A stretch of 64,000 nt of DNA from contig NZ_MBEJ01000122.1 of the NCBI RefSeq assembly GCF_001953975.1, positions 48,955 through 112,954 of the forward strand, read 5' to 3'. The stretch is from Mycobacterium sp. NS-7484 (GTDB lineage Bacteria > Actinomycetota > Actinomycetes > Mycobacteriales > Mycobacteriaceae). The position numbers and the translations under genes were made by a program. The notes under the pieces are model-generated. The model did no database searches, had not been told where the DNA came from, and saw only the letters and a program-made list of their open reading frames with translations. Positions within the stretch are counted from its first letter, which is position 1; the number at the start of each line of letters is the position of its first letter. Below, in pieces: positions 51,812-60,801 of the stretch.

Positions 51812-53290
51812 CTAACCGGCGACCCAATTGCCGTGGAAGCCGTGCGGCACCCGCACCGGAATGTGCACGGTGGCAACGGGTGCCAGAGTCTGGCCGTCGA
51901 GCAGCACCAGATCACTGCGGTTCTCGGCGTGGTCGTAGACGAAACCCATCACCACGCCGTCGTTCTCGTCGGCGTCCGGGCCGGCCGGCACGAACACGAA
52001 CTCGCCGGGCTCGCGTCCCGGACCGAAGTCGACCCGCTGGGTGGTGCCGTCGCGCAGGTCGTGGCGCAGGATGGCGGCCGCCGCCCCGTCCGGCCGCGGG
52101 GCGAATCCGACGGTGTAGCCGTACCGGTGGGGCAGGCCGACGACGCGTTCGTCGACCCGGGGGAACTCTTGGGCGTCGTCGTCGATCCGTTGCTCGTCCA
52201 CCCGGCCGGTGCGCAGGTCGATCGTCCAGCGGTCCAACGTGATTGACTCGGTGAACAGCTGATCGCCCGTGGTGAACACCGCCGGATGCCGGACCACGTC
52301 GAGCACGATCTGCTCACCGTCCGGGCCGATGTGGTCGTAGCCGTTGAGGGCGTGGAAGACGTAGCACGGGGGGATGTCGAACCATCGGATGTCGGCGGCG
52401 CTGCCTTGCCGCGGCATCACCCCGACCCGGGCACCATGTTCCGGTGTCCACCGATACGGCATGCCCGTGGTCGGCAACGTGGCACGCTCGGAACCGCGCA
52501 TCGCCGCGCGCAACACGAAATCCGGCGCGGCATGGCGGGTGACGAATCCTGTCAGCAACCGCGCCGCGGCACGCGCGGGCGCACTCTTGGCCATGGTGGT
52601 CAGATCCAGGATCACCGGCAGGTCGTAGAGCACGACGTACTTTTCGGTCAGCGTGAAGTCATGCATCATGGTCTGTGCCCGTAGGGCGATGTCGACGGTG
52701 CGCCGGACTCGTCCTTCTGTGTCGGTGACGGTGTACTGCACCAGGTTTCCCCGCAACGGGTTGTACGACACCGCGTGCATTTCCCCGGTTTTCGGGTCGT
52801 GCTTGGGGTGCGCGGTGAACCCGCCGAACAACGTGCCGCAGAAGTCCGACGGGCCCACAGTGTCGAGTTCATCGGTCAGCTCGTAGGGTCGCACGCCGGC
52901 CTCGGTGAGCACCAGGGTCTTGCCGGCGTGGCCGATGATATTGGTGTTGGAGGCGAAATCGAACCCGCCACGGTGAGCGCCACCGGCCCACTTCTCGCCG
53001 AGCTCGCGGGCCACCGAACTCGACCGCACCCACCGGTTGCGGTACCAGGTCGCCGCGCCGTCGCGCAGCCGGATCCCATGTGCCATACCGTCGCCGAGGA
53101 ACCAGTGGTAGTGCCGGGGATCGGGGGCGCGCAGCGGGTTGGGGCCGGTGCGCAGGTAGCGGCCGTCGAGATAGTCCGGGATGCGCCCGGTGACCGTGAG
53201 GTCGGTGATCGTGACCTCGTCATGCACCGGAGCGAAGTTGCCGCTCAGATACGGATGCTCGGATGCCTGTTGAACCGGTGCGGTAGTCAT
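51812..53290 (-). CDS. Carotenoid cleavage oxygenase family protein
   Basis: The 492-residue non-haem iron dioxygenase has the beta-propeller family segments NFAPVHDEVTITDLTVTGRI and LRTGPNPLRAPDPRHYHWFL at the N-terminus. Iron-ligand histidines lie in FTAHPKHDP, MMHDFTLTEKY, YVFHALNGYDH and VPHGFHGNWV at the extreme C-terminus. Enzymes of this family cleave double bonds in carotenoids, apocarotenoids or lignin-derived stilbenes. The gene stands directly upstream of the kinase-regulator pair in the same direction, separated by nine bases, so it may be co-transcribed. No carotenoid biosynthesis genes occur in the window; the substrate is open. Confidence 0.9.
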   Translation of the reverse strand: MTTAPVQQASEHPYLSGNFAPVHDEVTITDLTVTGRIPDYLDGRYLRTGPNPLRAPDPRHYHWFLGDGMAHGIRLRDGAATWYRNRWVRSSSVARELGEKWAGGAHRGGFDFASNTNIIGHAGKTLVLTEAGVRPYELTDELDTVGPSDFCGTLFGGFTAHPKHDPKTGEMHAVSYNPLRGNLVQYTVTDTEGRVRRTVDIALRAQTMMHDFTLTEKYVVLYDLPVILDLTTMAKSAPARAAARLLTGFVTRHAAPDFVLRAAMRGSERATLPTTGMPYRWTPEHGARVGVMPRQGSAADIRWFDIPPCYVFHALNGYDHIGPDGEQIVLDVVRHPAVFTTGDQLFTESITLDRWTIDLRTGRVDEQRIDDDAQEFPRVDERVVGLPHRYGYTVGFAPRPDGAAAAILRHDLRDGTTQRVDFGPGREPGEFVFVPAGPDADENDGVVMGFVYDHAENRSDLVLLDGQTLAPVATVHIPVRVPHGFHGNWVAG

Positions 53291-53375
53291 ACCCTCAGGG
53301 TGCCGCTGTGAAGGCCTCCGTGCGACGACTTCACGGCTGATTCGTATGTCAACCGAACGATGGACAGGGAGCGTC

Positions 53376-54974
53376 TCACGCGGTGGCGCGCAGGCTCAGC
53401 GCCAACAGCAGCCGCGCGTCGGCATCGTTGAGTGAGGTGGCCAGCAGGTGCTCGACCCGGCGGATCCGGTAGCGCACGGTGTTGGGGTGTACATGTAGGT
53501 GCTGCGCGGCGGCCGCGACATCGCCGAAGCAATCCAGATACACGCCAAGCGTTTCGGCGAGCACCGGTTCGTCACTGCGCAAGGTCTGCACCCGAGGATC
53601 GATCAGCCGGTCATCCGCGGCGATCGCGGTGACGATCTCGTCGAGCAGCACCGTCGTACGCGCCTCGGCCAGCGAGGTGACCTCGGCCAGCGTCCCGGGA
53701 TGCCGTTCGGCGGCATCGAGCACCCGGTCCACATCGACGCGGGCAGCGGCCACCCCGGCCAAGCCGGCCACCGGGCTGGCGATCACCGCATGAAGCTCAT
53801 GCCCCAACTCCGCGCGCAACGCCGCCACCGTGCCCCGCACCCACGACGTCACCGCCTTGCCGGTACTGGGAAACAGCACGTAGACCCGCGAACCCGTCGA
53901 GGTCATCTGTGCGTCATGACGAAAAGCGCTGGCGCTCAAGGCCAGAGCATCGGCAAGCCGAGAGCTGGTCGAGCCACCCGTAGTTCTCGCGCCGCACGCG
54001 CGGCTGTCGAAACCGATCACCGCGGCCCGGCCGTCGACGACCACGCCGAGTTCCCGGGCGATCAGCGCAACCTCCACCGGGGCGTCGATGTCGCCCAACC
54101 CCAGCAGTTCCTGTACCCGCACCGCGTGCGTCGACGGGGTCGCGGCCAGCCGCGCCATGGTCCGCGCGGCCAGCACCGCCGCACCACGCAACACGTCCTC
54201 GGCATCCTCGGCCAGCGGGCGGTTGCCCTCCTGTACCCAGATGGTGCCGACGAACGTCGGCGCCTGGCGGTCGTCGGCGGCGGGCTGGAAGATGCCGATG
54301 GCCAACCGCGGGCGCAGCCCCAACTCGGGACGCTCGGCCACCCGCACGGCCTCTGGTCGGGAACGGAGCGCGTCGAAGATGCCCCACTGCGCGATCCAGG
54401 CCAGGTGTTCCGGCGGGCCGGCCCGCCCGAGGATCGACAGCCGACGCAACTCGTCGGCCTCTTCGCTGGAGGCCGAGTAGGCCAGCACGTGCGAGGTTTC
54501 GTCTTCGATGCTGACCATGCCGCGGGTGCGCTCGGCGACCGATTGGGCCAGGCTGAACAGGTCGGTGCCCGAATCATGCAGGGCGCCGTCGCCGTGGTGC
54601 TCGAAAACGTGGTTGACCAGGCGGTAGAGCCGCTCCCAGCGGGCCCGCGGATCGACGGCCACCACCGCGGTGCCCGCTGCCACCGCCTGTTCGACGACGG
54701 CGTTCGACGGCTCTTTGATGAACACCGCGGCCGGTGTCCGGCCCCCGCTCTGCTGTTCGACCCAGCGCAGCGCGTCGCTCTCGGAGACGCCGAGCAGGAA
54801 GAACACGTCGGCCGATCCAGCGGACGGGGCCAGGCCCAGCCGGACATCGTCGGCGTCGACCAACGTGGCCGAGGCGACCGGGAGGTTCAGGCCGCGGGGT
54901 GCCTGCACGAGCCGGACCAGCGTGGCATCCAGCGCCAACAGCAGTTGGCCCAGGCTGACGCCGGTGGATCGCAT
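53376..54974 (-). CDS. pruC: PucR-family regulator, proline catabolism (Rv1186c-like)
   Basis: The 532-residue protein has an N-terminal purine-catabolism-regulator-like domain (about 1-160), a GGDEF-like central domain and a C-terminal HTH (residues about 480-525: AAAQHLHVHPNTVRYRIRRV). PucR-type regulators activate catabolic genes in response to their substrate. In M. tuberculosis Rv1186c is the proline-utilisation regulator beside pruA and pruB, and here it is divergent from pruA with an 83-bp gap carrying a dyad. The symbol pruC is applied by position and family. The start ATG is at 54974. Confidence 0.85.
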   Translation of the reverse strand: MRSTGVSLGQLLLALDATLVRLVQAPRGLNLPVASATLVDADDVRLGLAPSAGSADVFFLLGVSESDALRWVEQQSGGRTPAAVFIKEPSNAVVEQAVAAGTAVVAVDPRARWERLYRLVNHVFEHHGDGALHDSGTDLFSLAQSVAERTRGMVSIEDETSHVLAYSASSEEADELRRLSILGRAGPPEHLAWIAQWGIFDALRSRPEAVRVAERPELGLRPRLAIGIFQPAADDRQAPTFVGTIWVQEGNRPLAEDAEDVLRGAAVLAARTMARLAATPSTHAVRVQELLGLGDIDAPVEVALIARELGVVVDGRAAVIGFDSRACGARTTGGSTSSRLADALALSASAFRHDAQMTSTGSRVYVLFPSTGKAVTSWVRGTVAALRAELGHELHAVIASPVAGLAGVAAARVDVDRVLDAAERHPGTLAEVTSLAEARTTVLLDEIVTAIAADDRLIDPRVQTLRSDEPVLAETLGVYLDCFGDVAAAAQHLHVHPNTVRYRIRRVEHLLATSLNDADARLLLALSLRATA

Positions 54975-55000
54975 GTTGTTCGATTCTACGGTTAGCGCTG

Positions 55001-55019
55001 CCGATTGTTATCTGATCGG
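55001..55019. promoter_or_regulatory. Inverted repeat in the pruC-pruA gap
   Basis: ccgat (55001-55005) and atcgg (55015-55019) flank nine bases within the 83-bp divergent gap, about 38 bases before pruA and 27 before the regulator start. Position suits a regulator binding site. Confidence 0.35.
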
Positions 55020-55057
55020 ACAAGTGTTGTGTGGGTCACGTCCGCGATTCTTGAATC

Positions 55058-56686
55058 ATGGATGCCATCACCGACGTGCCGCTACCGGCCAACGAGCCGG
55101 TCCATGACTATGCCCCCGGCTCGCCGGAGCGCGCCCGGCTCATCACCGAGCTCGGTCACCTGGCCGACGCTCCGATCGACCTGCCGCACGTCATCGGCGG
55201 CGAACACCGCATGGGTGGCGGGGCGCGTATCGACGTCGTCCAGCCGCACCGCCATTCGTCGCGGCTGGGCACACTGACCAATGCCGACCACACCGACGCC
55301 GGCGCGGCCATCGAGGCCGCCCTCGCGGCCAAGTACGACTGGGCCGCCCTGCCGTTCGACGAACGTGCCGCGGTGTTCCTGCGGGCGGCCGACCTGCTGT
55401 CCGGGCCGTGGCGGGAGAAGATCGCTGCGGCGACCATGCTCGGCCAGTCCAAGACCGCCTATCAGGCCGAGATCGACGCCCCGTGTGAACTGATCGACTT
55501 CTGGCGGTTCAATGTCGCGTTTGCCCGCCAGATCCTGGCCCAACAACCGATCAGCAGCCCCGGCGTCTGGAACCGCACCGATCATCGGCCGTTGGAGGGC
55601 TTCGTCTACGCGATCACACCCTTCAACTTCACCGCGATCGCCGGCAACCTGCCCACCGCGCCGGCGTTGATGGGCAACACCGTGGTGTGGAAGCCCTCGC
55701 CCACACAGACTTTCGCGGCCTACCTCACGATGCAACTGCTGGAGGCGGCCGGGCTGCCGCCCGGGGTGATCAATCTGGTCACCGGTGACGGAATCGCGGT
55801 GTCGGAGGTGGCGCTGGCCGATCCCCGCCTGGCCGGTATCCATTTCACCGGGTCCACCGCCACCTTCCAGCACCTGTGGCGGGAGGTCGGTGCCAACATC
55901 GACCACTACCACACCTATCCGCGGCTGGTCGGCGAGACCGGCGGCAAGGATTTCGTCCTCGCACACACCTCGGCGCGGCCGGATGTGTTGCGTACCGCCC
56001 TGATTCGTGGGGCATTCGACTACCAGGGGCAGAAGTGCTCGGCGGCGTCGCGTGCCTTCATCCCGAGGTCGCTATGGCAGCAGATGGGTGACGACTTCCT
56101 CTCGGCCACCGCCGAACTCGCCTACGGTGACGTCACCGACCTGACCAACTACGGCGGCGCCGTGATCGACGATCGCGCGTTCGCCAAGAACGTCAAGGCG
56201 ATCGAGCGGGCCAAGGGAGCCTCGGGTGTCACGATCGCGGTCGGTGGTGAATACGACGACAGCGAAGGCTATTTCGTCCGGCCCACGGTGCTGCTGTCCG
56301 ATGATCCGACCGACGAGGCGTTCGGCACCGAGTACTTCGGGCCGATCCTGGCCGTGCACGTCTACCCCGACGCCGAATACGACGAGATCCTCGACGTGAT
56401 CGACACCGGTGCGCGATATGCCCTGACAGGGGCGGTGATCGCCGACGACCGCGCCGCCGTCCTCACCGCCGCAGAACGGCTACGCAACGCCGCGGGAAAC
56501 TTCTACATCAACGACAAGCCGACCGGCGCGGTGGTCGGTCAGCAGCCCTTCGGTGGATCCCGCGCCTCGGGCACCAACGACAAAGCGGGCTCGGCGCAGA
56601 ACCTGTTGCGCTGGACCTCGGCCCGCTCCATCAAAGAGACCTTCGTGCCGCCCACCGACCACACCTACCCGCACATGGGGGCCTGA
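55058..56686 (+). CDS. pruA: 1-pyrroline-5-carboxylate dehydrogenase
   Basis: The 542-residue aldehyde dehydrogenase converts pyrroline-5-carboxylate to glutamate, the second step of proline degradation. It has the glycine-rich HFTGSTATFQHLWREVGANI, the catalytic Cys in YQGQKCSAASRAF and the general-base Glu in LVGETGGKDFVLA. The N-terminus MDAITDVPLPANEPVHDYAP and the P5CDH-specific C-terminal ending (FVPPTDHTYPHMGA) match actinobacterial PruA (Rv1187, also rocA). It is followed by pruB two bases after its stop. Both steps are on separate proteins, as usual in mycobacteria, not fused as PutA. Confidence 0.95.
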   Translation: MDAITDVPLPANEPVHDYAPGSPERARLITELGHLADAPIDLPHVIGGEHRMGGGARIDVVQPHRHSSRLGTLTNADHTDAGAAIEAALAAKYDWAALPFDERAAVFLRAADLLSGPWREKIAAATMLGQSKTAYQAEIDAPCELIDFWRFNVAFARQILAQQPISSPGVWNRTDHRPLEGFVYAITPFNFTAIAGNLPTAPALMGNTVVWKPSPTQTFAAYLTMQLLEAAGLPPGVINLVTGDGIAVSEVALADPRLAGIHFTGSTATFQHLWREVGANIDHYHTYPRLVGETGGKDFVLAHTSARPDVLRTALIRGAFDYQGQKCSAASRAFIPRSLWQQMGDDFLSATAELAYGDVTDLTNYGGAVIDDRAFAKNVKAIERAKGASGVTIAVGGEYDDSEGYFVRPTVLLSDDPTDEAFGTEYFGPILAVHVYPDAEYDEILDVIDTGARYALTGAVIADDRAAVLTAAERLRNAAGNFYINDKPTGAVVGQQPFGGSRASGTNDKAGSAQNLLRWTSARSIKETFVPPTDHTYPHMGA

Positions 56687-56688
56687 CC

Positions 56689-57672
56689 ATGACGCGCACC
56701 CGAGGAGTCATCGAAACAAGCTTTCAGCGCGTCGCCCGGCCGGCGATCCTGGCCGCATCCCGTTCACCGCGGTTGCGTCAGACGGCCGAAAGACTCCCCA
56801 TCACCCGCAAGGTGGTGGACCGCTTCGTGGCGGGGGAGACCATCCCCGATGCGCTGTACACCGTTGGGGCGTTACGGGATTCGGGCAGACTGGTCAGCGT
56901 CGACTACCTGGGAGAGGACACCACGAGTGGCGAGGACGCCGAACGTACCGTCCAGGCGTACCTGGCGCTGCTCGACGGTCTGGCCCAGCGCGACGAGGCG
57001 GGCTCGGCGGTACGGCCGCTAGAGGTTTCGCTCAAGCTCTCCGCACTGGGCCAGGCGCTGCCCCGTGACGGAGAAAAGATTGCCTACGAGAACGCACACA
57101 CCATCTGCACCAAGGCCCGCGAGGTGGGCGCCTGGGTGACGGTGGACGCCGAGGATCACACCACCACCGACTCCACTTTGTCGATCGTGCGGGACCTGCG
57201 TACCGAATTCGACTGGCTGGGCACTGTTTTGCAGGCGTACCTGCGTCGGACCGAAAACGATTGCCGCGAATTCGCCGCGTCGGGAGCCCGGATCCGGCTG
57301 TGCAAAGGCGCTTATGACGAACCTGCTTCGGTGGCCTACCGCGATGCCGAGGAGGTCACCGACTCCTATCTGCGGTGCCTGCGGGTACTCATGGCCGGAT
57401 CCGGTTATCCGATGGTGGCCTCACACGACCCGGCGGTCATCGAAGCGGTGCCCGCACTGACGGCGGAATTCGGCCGGGGCGTCGACGGTTTCGAATACCA
57501 GATGCTGTACAACATCCGCGACGGCGAACAACGCCGGCTGGCCGAGGCCGGTAACCACGTCCGGGTGTATGTGCCGTTCGGCTACGAGTGGTACGGCTAC
57601 TTCGTGCGGCGGTTGGCCGAACGGCCGGCCAACCTGATGTTCTTCCTGCGGGCGCTCACCGAGCGTCGTTAG
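56689..57672 (+). CDS. pruB: Proline dehydrogenase
   Basis: The 327-residue flavoenzyme oxidises proline to pyrroline-5-carboxylate and passes electrons to the respiratory quinone pool. The (beta-alpha)8 barrel has EVSLKLSALGQALPRDG, TVDAEDHTTTDSTLSIVRDL and SHDPAVIEAVPAL, and the substrate motif VPFGYEWYGYFVRRLAERPA, with the Tyr and twin Arg that bind proline, near the C-terminus. The start ATG lies two bases after the pruA stop; ribosome binding GGGGCCTGACC is weak, so coupling is likely. It matches Rv1188. Confidence 0.95.
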   Translation: MTRTRGVIETSFQRVARPAILAASRSPRLRQTAERLPITRKVVDRFVAGETIPDALYTVGALRDSGRLVSVDYLGEDTTSGEDAERTVQAYLALLDGLAQRDEAGSAVRPLEVSLKLSALGQALPRDGEKIAYENAHTICTKAREVGAWVTVDAEDHTTTDSTLSIVRDLRTEFDWLGTVLQAYLRRTENDCREFAASGARIRLCKGAYDEPASVAYRDAEEVTDSYLRCLRVLMAGSGYPMVASHDPAVIEAVPALTAEFGRGVDGFEYQMLYNIRDGEQRRLAEAGNHVRVYVPFGYEWYGYFVRRLAERPANLMFFLRALTERR

Positions 57673-57679
57673 GTCGACC

Positions 57680-58228
57680 TCAGCGTCGAATATCGTTCTC
57701 TCGCAACAACAGCAGCGTCCACGCCGCGATGCTCTGGGCATCGGTGATCTCACCGGCACGGATCATGGTCTCCAGCTCAGCGCGGGAGAACCACGCACTG
57801 TGCATGTCCTGTTCTTCCTGTTCGCGTTCATGCTCGCCCTCGGTCAGGCCGCCGGCCAGGAACACCCAACCGCGCTGACTGCTCATGCCCGCAGCCACAT
57901 CGAGTAGCCCCAGCCGTTCCATGCTCACGGCGCGCAGCCCCGTCTCCTCGCGCAGCTCACGCTGGGCCAGCGCCGTCGGGTCGAGATGGGCGTTGTCGGG
58001 TGCAGTGCCCTGCGGGAACTCCCAGCGGCGCAGCCCCAACGGGTACCGGAACTGTTCGACGAGATGAAACCGGTCCCCATCGCGCGGGATCACCAGGGCA
58101 TACGTCGGCTTGTCGATGACGGCGTAGACACCGGGGCTGCCGTCGGGCCGCACGATGGCGTCCTCGCGCAGCGTCAACCAATCGTTCCGGTACACCTCGC
58201 GTGTGGATAACTGCCGGATGACACTCAC
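57680..58228 (-). CDS. Nudix hydrolase, ADP-ribose pyrophosphatase type
   Basis: The 182-residue protein has a Nudix box with core QRELREETGL and the family's upstream EQFRYPLGLRRWEFPQGTA, typical of ADP-sugar or NADH pyrophosphatases that hydrolyse ADP-ribose. A longer segment between the first Gly and the REXXEE core than the classic box suggests an ADPRase-like variant. It is convergent with pruB and divergent from the FadD36-like gene. An active-site Glu set (RELREET) is intact. Confidence 0.88.
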   Translation of the reverse strand: MSVIRQLSTREVYRNDWLTLREDAIVRPDGSPGVYAVIDKPTYALVIPRDGDRFHLVEQFRYPLGLRRWEFPQGTAPDNAHLDPTALAQRELREETGLRAVSMERLGLLDVAAGMSSQRGWVFLAGGLTEGEHEREQEEQDMHSAWFSRAELETMIRAGEITDAQSIAAWTLLLLRENDIRR

Positions 58229-58234
58229 CGGTCG

Positions 58235-58256
58235 AGATTATCCGCGCGGGTAACCT
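58235..58256. promoter_or_regulatory. Overlapping divergent -10 boxes
   Basis: In the 34-base gap, taacct (58251-58256) is a TANNNT box six bases before the GTG of the acyl-CoA ligase, implying a leaderless transcript. agatta (58235-58240, read TAATCT on minus) serves the Nudix gene. Confidence 0.45.
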
Positions 58257-58262
58257 CAAGGC

Positions 58263-59678
58263 GTGTTGCTGGCCTCCCTGAACCCCGCGGCGATCGCCGC
58301 CGGAGCCGATCTTGACGACGCTGTCCGTATGGACGGTGCGGTGCTCAGCCGCAGCGATCTGATCGGTGCAGCCACTTCGGTCGCCGAGCGCGTCGCGGTG
58401 GCGCGATGCGTCGCTGTCCGGGCAACCCCCAGTGCCACAACGGTTCTGGCGATCATCGGATGCCTGATCGCCGGGGTGCCGGTGGTCCCGGTGCCCGCCG
58501 ACGTCGGGGCCACCGAACGTCGCCACATGCTCACCGACTCCGGTGCCCAGGCCTGGCTGGGCGAGAAGCCGGACGACGGCGATGATCCTGCGGGGCTGCC
58601 GCACATCCCGGTACGGCTGCATGCCCGGTCCTGGCACCGCTATCAGGAACCCGCACCCGAATCCACCGCAATCATCATGTACACCTCGGGCACCACCGGA
58701 ATGCCCAAGGGCGTGCCGATCAGCAGGCAGGCCATCGCCGCCGACATCGATGCGCTGGCGCAGGCATGGCAATGGACCGCAGACGACACGCTGGTGCACG
58801 GGCTGCCGCTGTTCCACGTGCACGGGCTGGTACTCGGCCTGCTCGGCTCCTTGCGGATCGGAAACCGCTTCGTCCACACCGGCAAACCGACGCCCGAGGC
58901 GTACGCGCAGGCGCAGGGCACGATGTATTTCGGTGTGCCGACGGTCTGGTCGCGCGTGGTCAAGGATCTGGACTCGGCGTTGGCGTTGTCGACCGCACGC
59001 CTGCTGGTCTCCGGCAGCGCACCTCTGCCTGTGCCCGTGTTCGACGAGTTGGTCCGGTTGACCGGGCACGCGCCCGTCGAGCGCTACGGCAGCACCGAAT
59101 CGCTGATCACGCTGAGCACCCGGGTCGATGGGGAACGCCGGCCCGGCTGGGTGGGGCTGCCGCTGACCGGGGTGCAGACGAGGCTGGTGGATGACGAGGG
59201 TGCCCCGGTGCCGCACGACGGCGAGACCATCGGCCGGCTGCAGATCAAGGGCCCCATGGTGTTCGACGGCTACCTCAACCGGCCCGAGGCCACCGCCGAC
59301 GCGTTCGATGCCGAGGGCTGGTACCGCACCGGTGACGTCGCCGTGATCGACGGCGACGGCATGCACCGCATCGTGGGCCGTGAATCGGTGGATCTGATCA
59401 AGACCGGCGGATACCGCGTCGGCGCGGGTGAGATCGAGACCGTGTTGCTCGGCCACGACGGCGTCGACGAGGTGGCCGTGGTCGGTATGCCCGACGACGA
59501 CCTCGGGCAGCGGATCGTCGCGTTCGTGGTGGGCAACGCCGCACCGGATGCCCTGATCGAGTTTGTCGCCCAACAACTTTCCGCGCATAAGCGGCCACGG
59601 GAAGTACGGCTCGTGGACAGCCTGCCCCGCAACGCGATGGGCAAGGTGATGAAGAAGGAGCTGGTCCAGAACGGTTGA
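58263..59678 (+). CDS. fadD36: Acyl-CoA synthetase (FadD36-like)
   Basis: The 471-residue AMP-forming ligase activates an acyl chain with ATP and CoA. Its core motifs are IMYTSGTTGMPKGVPISRQA, YGSTESLI, GWYRTGDVAVIDGDGMH and the C-terminal lysine motif in PRNAMGKVMKKELV. At 471 residues it is short for a fatty-acyl-CoA ligase, close to FadD36 (Rv1193, 473 aa); order after the pru genes fits. The GTG start has a leaderless -10. Substrate is unknown; the small size suggests short or branched carboxylates such as those from amino-acid breakdown. Confidence 0.85.
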   Translation: MLLASLNPAAIAAGADLDDAVRMDGAVLSRSDLIGAATSVAERVAVARCVAVRATPSATTVLAIIGCLIAGVPVVPVPADVGATERRHMLTDSGAQAWLGEKPDDGDDPAGLPHIPVRLHARSWHRYQEPAPESTAIIMYTSGTTGMPKGVPISRQAIAADIDALAQAWQWTADDTLVHGLPLFHVHGLVLGLLGSLRIGNRFVHTGKPTPEAYAQAQGTMYFGVPTVWSRVVKDLDSALALSTARLLVSGSAPLPVPVFDELVRLTGHAPVERYGSTESLITLSTRVDGERRPGWVGLPLTGVQTRLVDDEGAPVPHDGETIGRLQIKGPMVFDGYLNRPEATADAFDAEGWYRTGDVAVIDGDGMHRIVGRESVDLIKTGGYRVGAGEIETVLLGHDGVDEVAVVGMPDDDLGQRIVAFVVGNAAPDALIEFVAQQLSAHKRPREVRLVDSLPRNAMGKVMKKELVQNG

Positions 59679-59769
59679 GGTGACGCGCCAGGCGGTAACG
59701 AAAGGCGTACCGTGGGCGATAGAGGGGTCAGAAAGTGCACGTCAACCTACCGATGTTTGGAGGCCACAC

Positions 59770-59955
59770 GTGAATCTGAAGAAGTTCGCGGGAACAGCAA
59801 TGATTGCCGGTGCGTTGGGAGCCGGATCCCTCGGGTTGGGCGCTGGAGCGGCCATAGCCGACCCCGGCCCGAACATTCCGTGGGTGCCGGGACCGGGCTG
59901 GGTCGACCGGCACGCCTGGCCCGTCCCGACGAGATGGTCGGCGCGGCGCTGCTGA
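59770..59955 (+). CDS. Exported short protein, 3' end altered by a deletion
   Basis: A GTG with GGAGG six bases upstream opens a 61-residue frame. It has a signal peptide (MNLKKFAGTAMIAGALGAGS) ending AAIADPGPN, then IPWVPGPGWVDRHAW, typical of mycobacterial secreted Pro/Gly/Trp proteins. From about residue 48 it reads VPTRWSARRC, an out-of-frame reading of a short-chain dehydrogenase tail. The protein has therefore lost its original C-terminus at a junction near 59908-59915. Confidence 0.6.
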   Translation: MNLKKFAGTAMIAGALGAGSLGLGAGAAIADPGPNIPWVPGPGWVDRHAWPVPTRWSARRC

Positions 59956-60026
59956 TGTGTTCGGACGCCGGTAGCTACATGACCGGGCAGGTGATCATCG
60001 TCGACGGTGGCGGGACGCCTCGGTGA
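59913..60026 (+). pseudogene. 3' remnant of a short-chain dehydrogenase gene
   Basis: In the frame ending at 60026 the translation ARPDEMVGAALLMCSDAGSY continues MTGQVIIVDGGGTPR and stops. This is the typical C-terminal 35-40 residues of an SDR (S-x-G-Y-TGQ-VDGG motif). No SDR N-terminus or catalytic YxxxK precedes it, so it is a fragment left by deletion. Confidence 0.75.
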
Positions 60027-60792
60027 CATCGGCAAGACTGCCGGTGCCAACCGACAGGATCTGGCTGCGGTTCTCCACGTGCAGTGCCGTCTCCAGGCAG
60101 CCGGCGTCGAGGTTGGCCCACAGGACCTGCTTGGTCGATTCCAGACCGAATTTGCCGTAGCCACAGAGGGTTTCGGCGATTTCCAGGGCTGCGTCGAGCA
60201 GGTCGGCGGTGTCGTCGACGATGCGGGTGACCAAACCGAGCCGCAGCGCCTCGGCCGCGTCGACGGCGCGGGCGGTGAGGATCAGATCGAATGCCGGACC
60301 CGCGCCGATGATTCGGGGCAGCGTGTAGCTCACGCCGATGTCACAGCCGCCGATGCCCAGCTTGATGAACTGCGTGCAGAACTTCGCCGCCGGTCCGGCG
60401 ATGCGGATGTCACTGGCCGCGGCCAGGGCGAAGCCGCCGCCGTAGGCCGCGCCGTTGACCGCGGCGATGACGGGCTGGCGCAGACGGTGCAGTGTGACCG
60501 TCAGGTTGGCGATGCGTTCCTGCCAGCGCATGCCCGAGCGGGGAAACTCGGTGCCGCCACCGGCCTCGGGCGGATTGGGGTTGCTCAGATCCAGGCCCGA
60601 GCAGAATCCGCGTCCGGCGCCGGTGAGTACGATGACGCGGCACTCGTTGTTCGCGGCGATCGCGCCGAGGGTGTCGTGCAGGGCCTCGACCAGCTCGTAG
60701 GACAAGGCGTTGAGCTTGTCCGGCCGATTGAGTGTGATGACGGCGATGTCGGGCCGCGGATAGGCCAGGTCGAGTGGCTCTGCGAGGGGCAT
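59995..60792 (-). CDS. Enoyl-CoA hydratase family protein, C-terminus modified
   Basis: The 265-residue crotonase-fold protein has the oxyanion-hole segments GAGRGFCSGLDLSNPNPP and AVNGAAYGGGFALAAASD, and a LGIGGCDIGVSYTLPRIIGA stretch near the active-site glutamate position. Such enzymes hydrate enoyl-CoAs or act as isomerases. The last residues (after VGTGSLAD) read VTEASRHRRR, which is the antisense of the SDR remnant. The native tail of about 15 residues appears to be lost to the same deletion. The frame is otherwise intact. The next gene upstream on the minus strand is a TetR regulator. Confidence 0.82.
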   Translation of the reverse strand: MPLAEPLDLAYPRPDIAVITLNRPDKLNALSYELVEALHDTLGAIAANNECRVIVLTGAGRGFCSGLDLSNPNPPEAGGGTEFPRSGMRWQERIANLTVTLHRLRQPVIAAVNGAAYGGGFALAAASDIRIAGPAAKFCTQFIKLGIGGCDIGVSYTLPRIIGAGPAFDLILTARAVDAAEALRLGLVTRIVDDTADLLDAALEIAETLCGYGKFGLESTKQVLWANLDAGCLETALHVENRSQILSVGTGSLADVTEASRHRRR

Positions 60793-60801
60793 GAGCGGAC
60801 A

